Assembly: GCF_021343995.1 (NCBI RefSeq)
Contig: NZ_JAJTTE010000030.1
Span: 1-64,000 of the forward strand
Reading direction: 5' to 3'
Origin: Pseudonocardia terrae
Lineage (GTDB): Bacteria > Actinomycetota > Actinomycetes > Mycobacteriales > Pseudonocardiaceae
DNA: 64,000 nucleotides
A program made the translations under genes and the position numbers. Below, one piece after another: positions 20,676-28,155 of the stretch. Position 1 is the stretch's first letter; every line of letters starts with the position of its first letter. Below the pieces are notes generated by a model. It saw nothing but the letters and a program-made list of their open reading frames with translations. It had not been told where the DNA came from and did not search any database.

Positions 20676-21986
20676 TCAGGGTAGCCACGCGGGCCGCGCG
20701 CCGCCGTAGTCCGCGGGGGAGGGCCAGTGCAGGGGCGCACCGTCGACCGTGCCCGGGGGCGAGGCGAGCGTGAACGGGCCCAGTGCCTCCAGGTATGGAG
20801 TCGCGTCGACCTCCTCCACGTTCGCCGCGCCCGGTTCGCTGCGGGGCAGCGCTTGCAGGAAGGAGGCCGTGCCGGCCAGCGCGAGCCGGACGTGGTGGGT
20901 GCCGCCGTCGCGGCGCTGGGCGTCGAGCGCGAGCAGGGCCCCGGCCGCGCCGAGGTAGCCCGTCGCGTGGTCCAGGATCTGGGCGGGCAACGCTCCTGGG
21001 ATGCCGGGACCGCCCTCGGTGACGCCGATGCCGCACGCGGACTGGACGAGGCTGTCGAACCCTCGCCGTCCCGCCCACGGGCCGGTGTGCCCCCACGCCG
21101 ACAACGTGACGACCACGAGCCCGGGATGCCGTGCCGCCAGCTCCTCGGGGGCCAGCCCGAAGCGGTCGAGGGCCCCCGGCCGGTACCCCGTCACGACGAC
21201 GTCGGCCCCCGCCAGCAGGTCCTCCGCCGGCAGTTCGGCGATCGCCGACCGCTTGCCCGGCAGCGTGTCCCAGGCCTGCGCGGCGATCTCCGGGCGGTGC
21301 GGCGGATCCAGGCGCAGCACGTCCGCGCCGTGCGCGGCGAGGAAGCGGGTGGCGACCGGGCCCGCGATCACGCGTGTCAGGTCGAGCACCCGGGCCCGGC
21401 GGACCGGCCGCGGCGGTGCCTCGCCCAGCACCCGCCGCTCCACGAGGGGCAGTGCCCGCGCGGCGCGCCCGGCCTCGGTGGCGGCCCATTCGTCCTCGGT
21501 GCGCGTGGCCGCCGCGACCCCGCCGGCCTCGTGCAGTGCGGACTCCAGCGCGACCTTGCCCCAGACGGCGATCGCGGCCTGCACCTCCTCGAGGCCCGCG
21601 TCCGGACCCAGGTCCAGGACGTTCCGGGCCGCGGCGGCGTGCCAGGGGTAGTTCGCGTGCAGCCGCAGCCAGCCGTCGGCCGTCGGGTGGAAGGCCGACA
21701 GGGGGTCGAACGGGTTGCCCGGGCTCGCGCCGTCCCGCCGCAGGTACCGCTCGCTGCGCAGGACGACGGCGGCCTGCCGGGTGTCGATCGCGACGGGCCG
21801 GCCCCCGCCCGACCTAGCTGCCGCCGTGTCGTCCGCCGTGGCCGCGAGCAGCGCCGCCCCGATCGTCGCGGTGCCGAACTCCGTGACCGGGAACCGGCTG
21901 CTCAGGGTGCGCTCGGGGCCGGTCGTCGTCAGCCGGGCGAGCTCGCCCGGGGCGCCGCCGAGCTCGGCCCAGATCCGTCCGATCAC
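20676..21986 (-). CDS. CaiB/BaiF-type (family III) CoA-transferase
   Basis: A 436-residue family III CoA-transferase, which moves CoA between a thioester and a free acid. The core is seen in RRARVLDLTRVIAGPVATRFLAAHGADVLRLDPP, in GADVVVTGYRPGALDRFGLAPEEL and in HPGLVVVTLSAWGHTGPWAGRRGFDSLVQ. The N-terminal 190 residues are a second, more degenerate CoA-transferase-like half. The substrate is unknown. The start codon overlaps, as GTGA, the stop of a broken TetR gene just upstream, so the two once formed an operon. Confidence 0.87.
   Translation of the reverse strand: MIGRIWAELGGAPGELARLTTTGPERTLSSRFPVTEFGTATIGAALLAATADDTAAARSGGGRPVAIDTRQAAVVLRSERYLRRDGASPGNPFDPLSAFHPTADGWLRLHANYPWHAAAARNVLDLGPDAGLEEVQAAIAVWGKVALESALHEAGGVAAATRTEDEWAATEAGRAARALPLVERRVLGEAPPRPVRRARVLDLTRVIAGPVATRFLAAHGADVLRLDPPHRPEIAAQAWDTLPGKRSAIAELPAEDLLAGADVVVTGYRPGALDRFGLAPEELAARHPGLVVVTLSAWGHTGPWAGRRGFDSLVQSACGIGVTEGGPGIPGALPAQILDHATGYLGAAGALLALDAQRRDGGTHHVRLALAGTASFLQALPRSEPGAANVEEVDATPYLEALGPFTLASPPGTVDGAPLHWPSPADYGGARPAWLP
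20678..20683 (-). promoter_or_regulatory. Putative -10 box of the 37-codon ORF
   Basis: TACCCT on the minus strand, then 7 nt, then ATG at 20670. Confidence 0.4.
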
Positions 21987-22262
21987 GACGTCCCTCCTGC
22001 CCGGGCCTCGACCAGCCGCACGACGCCGTCGAGGTTTCGGTGGAAGGTCGGGTCGCCGAAGGCGTGGGCGTTGAGCAGCATGACGTAGAGCTTCTCCGAC
22101 TCGCGAGCGGCATGGGGCGCAGCGCGCGCAGACCGTACTCCAGCCAGGTCAGCCGGTGCGGTGTGCCGGGCGGGCCCAGCATCGGCGGGGTCCGCAGGAT
22201 CCACGGGTGGGGGCGCAGGGGACCCACGGTCGCCCGGGCCCAGTGCTCCACGCCCTTCCGAC
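21983..22262 (-). pseudogene. Remnant of a TetR-type regulator (C-terminal domain, frameshifted)
   Basis: In one frame the remnant reads EHWARATVGPLRPHPWILRTP, then GPPGTPHRLTWLEYGLRALRP; after a frame change near 22100-22115 it continues SEKLYVMLLNAHAFGDPTFHR to a stop at 21983. Together these resemble the ligand domain of a TetR regulator (HPW...GPP...L.WLE.GLRAL...EKL). The DNA-binding half is absent. The stop overlaps the start of the CoA-transferase as GTGA, so it was probably that gene's regulator. Exact limits are approximate. Confidence 0.6.
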
Positions 22263-22307
22263 GGCCGACGCCGGGCGCGTGGTGCGCCGCAGGCCCGGGG
22301 GCCTGGC

Positions 22308-22313
22308 TACCCT
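22308..22313 (+). promoter_or_regulatory. Putative -10 box of the DUF3046 gene (leaderless)
   Basis: TACCCT, then 7 nt, then the GTG at 22321. Confidence 0.5.
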
Positions 22314-22320
22314 CGGCCGG

Positions 22321-22530
22321 GTGCGACTGAGCCAGTTCCGGACCCTGATGCACGACGAGTTCGGCGAGATGCGGGCGGGCTCGCTGGCGCGCGACCACGT
22401 GTTCGCCGAGCTCGGCGGGCGCAGCGCGGAGCAGGCCATCGAGGCGGGGATCGACCCGAAGCGGGTCTGGCGGGTGATCTGCGAGGCCTACGACGTGCCG
22501 GAGGACCGCAGGCTGGGCCGGGACGACTGA
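22321..22530 (+). CDS. DUF3046 protein
   Basis: A 69-residue acidic protein beginning VRLSQFRTLMHDEFGEMRAGSLARDHVF and ending near VPEDRRLGRDD. It is a DUF3046 family member of usual length, found immediately upstream of recA in many actinobacteria (Rv2738c in M. tuberculosis). The function is unknown; the conserved position hints at a link to RecA or DNA repair. GTG 22321 is set by the TACCCT box 7 nt upstream and by where family similarity begins. A 291-bp gap with an SOS box separates it from recA, so recA has its own promoter. Confidence 0.88.
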   Translation: MRLSQFRTLMHDEFGEMRAGSLARDHVFAELGGRSAEQAIEAGIDPKRVWRVICEAYDVPEDRRLGRDD

Positions 22531-22821
22531 GATCTCCCCCGGCCTGCGGGGCGGAGGTCACAGCGAAGCTGCGGCGGTGCGGTGCGCGGCGGGCGCACCG
22601 CTCGGCGCGGCAGGGTAGCCGATCGGCGTGTCGGACTCGGCCTCGAACACGTGTTCGTATACCGTGGCTTCCACACCCGGCCCCGGTTGTCCACAGCAGG
22701 GGCGCGAGTACCGGAACTGTCGGGGGGACCCAATACGGTTCTCCCCGTGGCTCCCCGGAAGTCGTCGAACACAGCGAACACAGCGAACACAGGCCCGTCC
22801 CGCACCGAGCGAGGTAGTCAG
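22531..22821. other. recA promoter region
   Basis: There is no gene here. The region holds a LexA box (22643-22658) and, near 22772-22798, the short direct repeat ACACAGCGA/ACACAGCGA. GAGGTAGTC before the recA ATG is the ribosome binding site. Confidence 0.7.
22643..22658. promoter_or_regulatory. LexA (SOS) box of recA
   Basis: TCGAACACGTGTTCGT contains the perfect palindrome CGAACACGTGTTCG and fits the actinobacterial SOS box TCGAAC-N4-GTTCGA with one end mismatch. It lies 164 nt before the recA start. Confidence 0.9.
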
Positions 22822-23871
22822 ATGAGCACTCCCGACCGCGAGAAGGCGCTCCAGCTCGCCCTCGCCCAGATCGAGAAGAACCACGGCAAGGGTTCGGTGA
22901 TGCGCCTGGGGGACGACACGCGTCCGCCGATCGGCGTGATCCCCACCGGGTCGATCGCGCTCGACGTCGCGCTCGGCGTCGGTGGTCTCCCGCGCGGCCG
23001 CGTCGTGGAGATCTACGGCCCGGAGTCCAGCGGTAAGACCACCGTCGCACTGCACGCGGTGGCCAACGCACAGGCCGCGGGAGGTACCGCCGCGTTCATC
23101 GACGCGGAGCACGCGCTCGACCCGGAGTACGCCAAGGCGCTCGGCGTGAACACGGACGATCTGCTGGTCTCGCAGCCCGACACCGGCGAACAGGCGCTGG
23201 AGATCGCGGACATGCTGATCCGCTCCGGGGCGCTGGACGTCATCGTGATCGACTCGGTGGCCGCGCTCGTGCCGCGCGCCGAGATCGAGGGCGAGATGGG
23301 CGACAGCCACGTCGGTCTGCAGGCCCGCCTCATGAGCCAGGCGCTGCGCAAGATCACCGGTGCGCTGAGCACGTCCGGTACCACCGCGATCTTCATCAAC
23401 CAGCTGCGCGAGAAGATCGGCGTGATGTTCGGGTCCCCCGAGACCACGACCGGTGGCAAGGCGCTCAAGTTCTACGCCTCCGTCCGGCTGGACATCCGGC
23501 GTATCGAGACCCTGAAGGACGGCACCGACATGGTCGGCAGCCGGACCCGGGTCAAGGTCGTGAAGAACAAGGTGGCCCCGCCGTTCAAGCAGGCGGAGTT
23601 CGACGTGCTGTACGGCGTCGGCATCAGCCGCGAGGGCTCGCTGATCGACGTGGGCGTCGAGCAGGGGATCATCCGCAAGTCCGGCGCCTGGTACACGTAC
23701 GAGGGCGACCAGATGGGGCAGGGCAAGGAGAACGCCCGCAAGTTCCTCAAGGAGAACCCCGACATCGCCGCGGAGATCGAGAAGCGGATCAAGGAGAAGC
23801 TCGGGATCGGCGCGGTGCTCGATGCCGACACCGAGCAGGTCGAGCCGCTGCCCGCGCCCGTCGACTTCTGA
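22822..23871 (+). CDS. recA: Recombinase RecA
   Basis: A 349-residue RecA, the strand-exchange ATPase that also triggers LexA self-cleavage. The Walker A motif GPESSGKTT is at residues 66-74 and Walker B is in LDVIVIDSVAALVP. The conserved loop regions QALRKITGALSTSGTTAIFINQLREKIGVMFG are intact, and there is no intein, unlike M. tuberculosis RecA. The C-terminus is acidic as usual. It is preceded by an SOS box and followed after 2 nt by recX, giving the standard recA-recX operon. Confidence 0.98.
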   Translation: MSTPDREKALQLALAQIEKNHGKGSVMRLGDDTRPPIGVIPTGSIALDVALGVGGLPRGRVVEIYGPESSGKTTVALHAVANAQAAGGTAAFIDAEHALDPEYAKALGVNTDDLLVSQPDTGEQALEIADMLIRSGALDVIVIDSVAALVPRAEIEGEMGDSHVGLQARLMSQALRKITGALSTSGTTAIFINQLREKIGVMFGSPETTTGGKALKFYASVRLDIRRIETLKDGTDMVGSRTRVKVVKNKVAPPFKQAEFDVLYGVGISREGSLIDVGVEQGIIRKSGAWYTYEGDQMGQGKENARKFLKENPDIAAEIEKRIKEKLGIGAVLDADTEQVEPLPAPVDF

Positions 23872-23873
23872 CC

Positions 23874-25088
23874 GTGGCGACCTCCGGCGAGGACGGGGGC
23901 GGCCCGCCCCTGCGTCCCGCGCGGCCGGCCCGCCACCGGATGTCGTCCGACGAGCTCGAACCGGCCCCGCGGGAGACCCTCCCGGTCGTCTCCTTCGACG
24001 ACCTCGATCCGGCGGAGAACCGGAGCCCGGCCTCCGGGAACCGGCTCGCGGACTTCGCGACCGACGGGAACCGGCTCGCGGACGTCGCCACCGAGGCGCT
24101 CGCGAAGGAGGAGCCCGACGAGGCGGACGCCGGCGAGCCGCGTGATCCGTCCCGGAGGCGCGCACACGATGTGCGGCCCGCCGCGGAGCGGGCCGCCGCC
24201 GGAGCCGACCCCGATCGGGAGCGGCGGGTCGGGCTCGTCGACCTCGACGCCCTCGAGCCCGGCGTGTCCGCTGCCCGCGAGGCCGCGGATCTGGGACAGC
24301 TCGACGCCCCGGCGGAACAGTCCACGGTCCTCTCCCTCGAGGACCTCCGGATCCGCCGGGCACGGCGCTCGGGCGGCGGTGCCGGCCGTGGAGGAACCCG
24401 CACCTCCGAGCGGTCGGCCGACCCCGAGCCGCGGCGGCGCACCGGCCGCTTCCCGGGCGGTGAGGGCGAGTCCACGGGGGGAGCCCGGAGAGGCCGCCGC
24501 GGCGGTTCTCGCGGGGCCGGCGGCGACGGCACCGGAGTCGCCGAGGTACCCGAGGGTTCCGACACGCGGTCCCCGGAGGAACAGGAGGCGGAGGCCAAGG
24601 AGATCTGCCTGCGCCTGCTGACCGACCGCGCCCGCTCGAAGCACGAGCTCGCCACGAAGCTCCGGCAGAGGGGCATTGCCGACGAGATCGCCGACAAGGT
24701 TCTCGAGCGCTTCGACGAGGTCGGTCTCATCGACGACCAGGCCTTCGCCGACGCCTGGGTCCGCTCGCGGCACCGCGCGCGGGGCCTGGGCCGGCGGGCG
24801 ATCGCGCAGGAGCTGCGCCGCAAGGGCGTCGCCAAGGAGATCGCCGACACCGCGCTCACCGAGGTCGACGACGCCGCCGAGGAACAACGCGCCCGCGACC
24901 TCGTCGATCGCCGCCTCCGCACGATGACCGTCTCCGGCCCTGAGGACCGCCAGAGGGCCGGCCGCCGGCTGCTCGGCATGCTCGCCCGCAAGGGCTACCC
25001 GCCACCGATCGCCTACCGGGTCGTCCGCACCGCCCTCGCCGAGCACGGCGCGGAGGAGGACGAGCTCGGCCCCGCCGACCTCGACTGA
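23874..25088 (+). CDS. recX: Regulatory protein RecX with long N-terminal extension
   Basis: A 404-residue protein whose C-terminal 165 residues are a normal RecX (EEQEAEAKEICLRLLTDRARSKHELATKLRQRG and the following three-helix repeats), an inhibitor of RecA filaments. The first 235 or so residues are disordered, rich in E, R, G, P and S, and include the repeat GNRLADFATD/GNRLADVATE. Typical RecX proteins have 150-180 residues, so this one is more than twice normal length. GTG 23874 lies 2 nt after the recA stop, supporting translation of the extension. Confidence 0.9.
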   Translation: MATSGEDGGGPPLRPARPARHRMSSDELEPAPRETLPVVSFDDLDPAENRSPASGNRLADFATDGNRLADVATEALAKEEPDEADAGEPRDPSRRRAHDVRPAAERAAAGADPDRERRVGLVDLDALEPGVSAAREAADLGQLDAPAEQSTVLSLEDLRIRRARRSGGGAGRGGTRTSERSADPEPRRRTGRFPGGEGESTGGARRGRRGGSRGAGGDGTGVAEVPEGSDTRSPEEQEAEAKEICLRLLTDRARSKHELATKLRQRGIADEIADKVLERFDEVGLIDDQAFADAWVRSRHRARGLGRRAIAQELRRKGVAKEIADTALTEVDDAAEEQRARDLVDRRLRTMTVSGPEDRQRAGRRLLGMLARKGYPPPIAYRVVRTALAEHGAEEDELGPADLD

Positions 25089-25114
25089 TTCCCGGACGCT
25101 CGGCCGGGCCCACG

Positions 25115-25182
25115 CCTCGTCAGGGCCCAGCACCTCGACAGGGACCACCTCGGCAGGGCCCACCTCGTCAGGACCCACCTCC
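25115..25182. repeat. 16-18 bp degenerate tandem repeat after recX
   Basis: Four to five units of the type CCTCGTCAGGGCCCAC occur with single-base changes. The spacer to the next remnant contains nothing else recognisable. Confidence 0.7.
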
Positions 25183-25284
25183 GACGCGTCGCGACGATCA
25201 CGTCGACGTCACACGGTCCAGCCACTCGGTCAGGTGCGCCCGCTCGCCCGCGCTGAACATGGGCAGCTCCGGAGCGGCGGCGCG

Positions 25285-25672
25285 CAGGGCGACGGCGGTC
25301 GTGCCCGACTCCTCGAGCGGGTCCCGGCCGACCGGATCGGTGTCAGCGTCCGCGATCCCGACCGGGCGCGGAGCCTGGCCGCGCGCCGTGTGCGGGTGCG
25401 CCGGGGCGACTTCGCCGAAGCCGTCACGCTCGAGGCCGCGTTCGAGGGGGCCTCCCAGGTGCTCGTCGTGTCGGTCGACGAGCTGGGTGAGGGGGCCGTG
25501 GCCCAGCACAAGGCCGCCATCGACGCCGCATACCGTGCCGGCGCCGGTCGGGTCCTCTACACCAGCCACCAGGCCGCACACCCGGACTCGTTCTTCCCGC
25601 CGCACGCGACCACGCTGCTGTCGAGGCCCACCTCGAGGAGTGCGGGCGACCGTTCACCTCGCTGCGAACCCG
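25285..25672 (+). pseudogene. Remnant of an NmrA-like NAD(P)-binding oxidoreductase
   Basis: The frame reads LLERVPADRIGVSVRDPDRA, then GDFAEAVTLEAAFEGASQVLVVS and RVLYTSHQAAHPDSFFPPHA, clearly an NmrA-type atypical short-chain dehydrogenase. The N-terminal GATGxxG nucleotide motif is missing. Near 25608 the frame shifts by one, and the continuation DHAAVEAHLEECGRPFTSLR is in the next frame. The gene then runs into tandem repeats. It is therefore dead by N-terminal loss, frameshift and 3' truncation. Confidence 0.72.
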
Positions 25673-25770
25673 GAGCACAGCCGGCCCGAGCACAGCCGGC
25701 CCGAGCACAGCCGGCCCGAGCACAGCCCGCCCGAGCACAGCCACCCGAGCACAGCCACCCGAGCACAGCA
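25672..25770. repeat. 15-bp tandem repeat, about 6-7 copies
   Basis: The unit GAGCACAGCCGGCCC repeats through about 25674-25765, with the last copies shortened to GAGCACAGCCACCC. It has replaced the 3' half of the NmrA-like remnant. The spacing is too short and too regular for a CRISPR. Confidence 0.9.
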
Positions 25771-25807
25771 GCACGTCCCGCCCGGGCGCCGTCGGTCCCG
25801 GCCGCCC

Positions 25808-26806
25808 TCAGCCGAGGAGCCGGGTCAGGTCGTCGAGCACGAGGTTCGCCCCGGTGGGGCCGAGCCCGAGGAACCAGACGCTGTCGTCGACCTCCTGGGC
25901 ACGGCCGGTCTGCACCGCGGGGATGCGGGACCACAGGTCGCCGTTGACCACGGCGTGCTCGCCGGTCGTCTCGGGGTCGCCGTAGCTGGAGTAGAAGATC
26001 CGGTCGCCCGCGGCCTGGTCGATCCGCTCCTCCGAGATCTCGGTGGCGAGCTCTTCGATGTCCTGCACCGACGGCCGCGGGAGGCCGACGTCGTGCAGGA
26101 TCACCCCGATGAACGACAGGTTCCCGTAGAGCCGGAGCCGGCCGGGCATGAAGCGGACCAGCGAGATCGTCGGCGGGTCGCCGGCCAGCGCGGCCCGCAC
26201 CTCGTCGGCGCGGCCCTGATAGGCGTTCAGCAGGTCGACCGCCCTCTGCTCCTCGCCGAGCGCGGCCGCCGCGAGGCGCAGGTTCTCCTTCCACGGGAAG
26301 CCGGGCCGGATGCTGAGCACGGTGGGCGCGATGGTGGTGAGCCGGTCGTAGAGCTGGTCCACGCGCAGTTGGCTGCCGAGGATCAGGTCCGGCTTCAGCG
26401 CCGCGACCGCCTCCAGGTTCAGCGGGTCGAGCGTGCCGAGCCGGGCGGCGCCGCCGACCTTCGGCTCGAGGTACGACGGGACCTTCCCGTCGGGGCCGGC
26501 CAGTCCGACCGGGGTCACGCCGAGGGCGAGGACGTCGTCGAGCTCGCCGGTGTCCAGGACGACGACCCGGGTCGGCCGGGCGTCGATCCGGGTGGTCCCG
26601 CGGGCGTGGGTGACCGTGCGGGGGAACACGCCGGGGCCGACGTCGGCACCGAGGGCCGCGGTGGCGGCGTCGGCGGTGGAGAACCGGGCGCCGCCGGTGG
26701 CGACGTCGGTGTTGCCGGAGCTCGTCGGCGCGGGCGCGGCGCACGCGGCGACGAGCCCGAGAAGGAGCGCCGGCAGCAGCGCGCGGCGCAGGGCGTAGCG
26801 GGACAT
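25808..26806 (-). CDS. Iron-siderophore-type ABC transporter substrate-binding lipoprotein
   Basis: A 332-residue extracytoplasmic binding protein of the FecB/FepB class. The signal peptide ends in the lipobox LVAAC with Cys22. The periplasmic-binding-protein-2 fold shows in TRVVVLDTGELDDVLALGVTPVG, AVAALKPDLILGSQLR and YDRLTTIAPTVLS. It would deliver a ferric siderophore to a permease, but no permease or ATPase gene is adjacent. AGAGGT precedes the ATG. A hydrolase remnant and an RpiR regulator lie upstream. Confidence 0.85.
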   Translation of the reverse strand: MSRYALRRALLPALLLGLVAACAAPAPTSSGNTDVATGGARFSTADAATAALGADVGPGVFPRTVTHARGTTRIDARPTRVVVLDTGELDDVLALGVTPVGLAGPDGKVPSYLEPKVGGAARLGTLDPLNLEAVAALKPDLILGSQLRVDQLYDRLTTIAPTVLSIRPGFPWKENLRLAAAALGEEQRAVDLLNAYQGRADEVRAALAGDPPTISLVRFMPGRLRLYGNLSFIGVILHDVGLPRPSVQDIEELATEISEERIDQAAGDRIFYSSYGDPETTGEHAVVNGDLWSRIPAVQTGRAQEVDDSVWFLGLGPTGANLVLDDLTRLLG

Positions 26807-26888
26807 GGGACCTCTCCGTGGTGCGGGGGAGGTGGTGGGTGGTGGTGTCAGCCGGGAGGGCGTGGGAGATCGGGAAGCCGGGGGCCGT

Positions 26889-27224
26889 CAGCCGGCCCCC
26901 CGCCGGGTGGCGCCACCGGCCTCCAGCCGGGTGGCGCCACCGGTGTCGACCCCCGGCTCGGCGATCTCGGTAGTGGCGAGGTCACGGTCGCCGACGACCG
27001 TCTGCACCGGCACCGTCCGCAGCGTCGCCAGGTCGACCGAGCGGCCGAACCGCTGTTCGACGTTCGCGATGCCGAGCCACCACGGCGAGCCCGGGTCGAA
27101 CGACCACGACAAGGGGCAGCGGCCCGCGCGTGGCCGGTGCAGAGAGGCGGTAGGAGAAGCGCCGGTCGACCTGCGCGGCGAAGAACGGGCCGGGCCCGCG
27201 CGCGTCGGTCCCCGCCGTCGTCAT
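26889..27224 (-). pseudogene. Remnant of an alpha/beta hydrolase
   Basis: From ATG 27224 the frame reads FFAAQVDRRFSYRLSAPATR and PLPLVVVV, the first strands of an alpha/beta hydrolase. Near 27110 it jumps to another frame that continues SFDPGSPWWLGIANVEQRFG and VPVQTVVGDRDLATTEI, the late part of such a hydrolase. The middle with the nucleophile serine is gone. A 24-bp duplication lies at its 3' end (about 26897-26943). It sits between the siderophore-type binding protein and its probable regulator. Confidence 0.65.
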
Positions 27225-27232
27225 GTCGTGAA

Positions 27233-27263
27233 CACTACAGTGAGCGTGCCCTACGCTGTAGTG
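27233..27263. promoter_or_regulatory. Inverted-repeat operator of the RpiR regulator
   Basis: CACTACAG (27233-27240) and CTGTAGTG (27256-27263) are perfect 8-bp inverted arms with a 15-bp spacer. They lie between the hydrolase remnant and the RpiR gene. The site would suit autoregulation and control of the leftward genes. Confidence 0.7.
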
Positions 27264-27284
27264 AGTACGACAGAAGGCGGTGCG

Positions 27285-28139
27285 ATGCCGGACTCGCTCG
27301 AGGCCCGGGCGCGGGCGGTGCGGCTGACCGGGGCGGAGCAGCGCGTCGTCGACTACGTGCTGGCCCATCCGGGCCAGGCGATCCTGGCGAGCGCCGGGCA
27401 GATCGCGGAGGGCGCCGGCACGAGCGACGCGACTGTCGTGCGGACCGCCCGGGCGCTCGGCTTCGCAGGCCTCCCGGAACTGCGGCAGAGCCTCACCGAC
27501 CGGGTCGTCGACGCGTCGGGCCCGGCGGCCCAGGTCCGGCGGGTGGCGGCGGACTCCCCGACGGGGCTCCTCGGGCGCGTCTTCGCCGAGGCCGCGGACC
27601 GCCTGGCGCGTACGGCCGCGGCGGTCGACGGGGCGGCGTTCGAGGCGGCGGTGGCGCTGCTCGCCGGAGCGGGCGAGGTGGTGGGCTACGGGATCGGGCC
27701 GTCCGAGCTGGTCGCGCGGGCGCTCGCGCTGCGGCTGACCCGGATCGGGCGGCGGGCGCGGGCCACGGGGGCGATCGGCTTCCGGCTTGCCGACGACCTG
27801 GTGGGCCTCGGTCCGGACGGGGTGGTGGTGCTCTACCTCCCGGCCCGCCGCACGCACGACGCGGGGGTGGTGCTCGACCACGTCCGGGCCGTCGGGGCCC
27901 GGTCCGTGCTGGTCACGGACGCGCTGGGCGCGGCGTTCGGGAACCGGGCGGACGTCGTGCTCGCCGCCGTGCACGGCCTCGGCGACGTGACGGGCGAGGG
28001 ACTGACCGCCGGCGTCCTCACCGACGCGTTGTGTCTCGCGGTCGCCGCCCGCCACGAGCGCGCGGTGCTCGCCGCCGACGAGACCCTGACCCGGCTGCGC
28101 ACCGACCTGGGCCGGGACGCACCGCGCCGGGGCCGGTGA
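27285..28139 (+). CDS. MurR/RpiR-family transcriptional regulator
   Basis: A 284-residue regulator with an N-terminal RpiR-type HTH (about residues 1-75; LTGAEQRVVDYVLAHPGQ, then GTSDATVVRTARALGFAGLPELR). The C-terminal half is a SIS sugar-isomerase domain (GEVVGYGIGPSELVARALALRLTRIG, then GVVVLYLPARRTHDAGVVLDHVRAVGARSVLVTD). SIS regulators usually sense phosphosugars, but here the neighbours suggest iron or siderophore genes. ATG 27285 is chosen by where the HTH begins; GAAGG is nearby. The operator arms at 27233-27263 lie just upstream. Confidence 0.87.
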   Translation: MPDSLEARARAVRLTGAEQRVVDYVLAHPGQAILASAGQIAEGAGTSDATVVRTARALGFAGLPELRQSLTDRVVDASGPAAQVRRVAADSPTGLLGRVFAEAADRLARTAAAVDGAAFEAAVALLAGAGEVVGYGIGPSELVARALALRLTRIGRRARATGAIGFRLADDLVGLGPDGVVVLYLPARRTHDAGVVLDHVRAVGARSVLVTDALGAAFGNRADVVLAAVHGLGDVTGEGLTAGVLTDALCLAVAARHERAVLAADETLTRLRTDLGRDAPRRGR

Positions 28140-28155
28140 CGGGCCGCCGGCCCGC

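Noticed and set aside
25672..25770. CRISPR-like array
   Set aside because: The repeat unit is 15 bp with no unique spacers and there are no cas genes; it is a simple tandem repeat.
27045..27060. CCGAACCGCTGTTCGA resembling an SOS box
   Set aside because: It lies inside the hydrolase remnant, where it encodes VEQRFG, and is not near an intact damage-response start.
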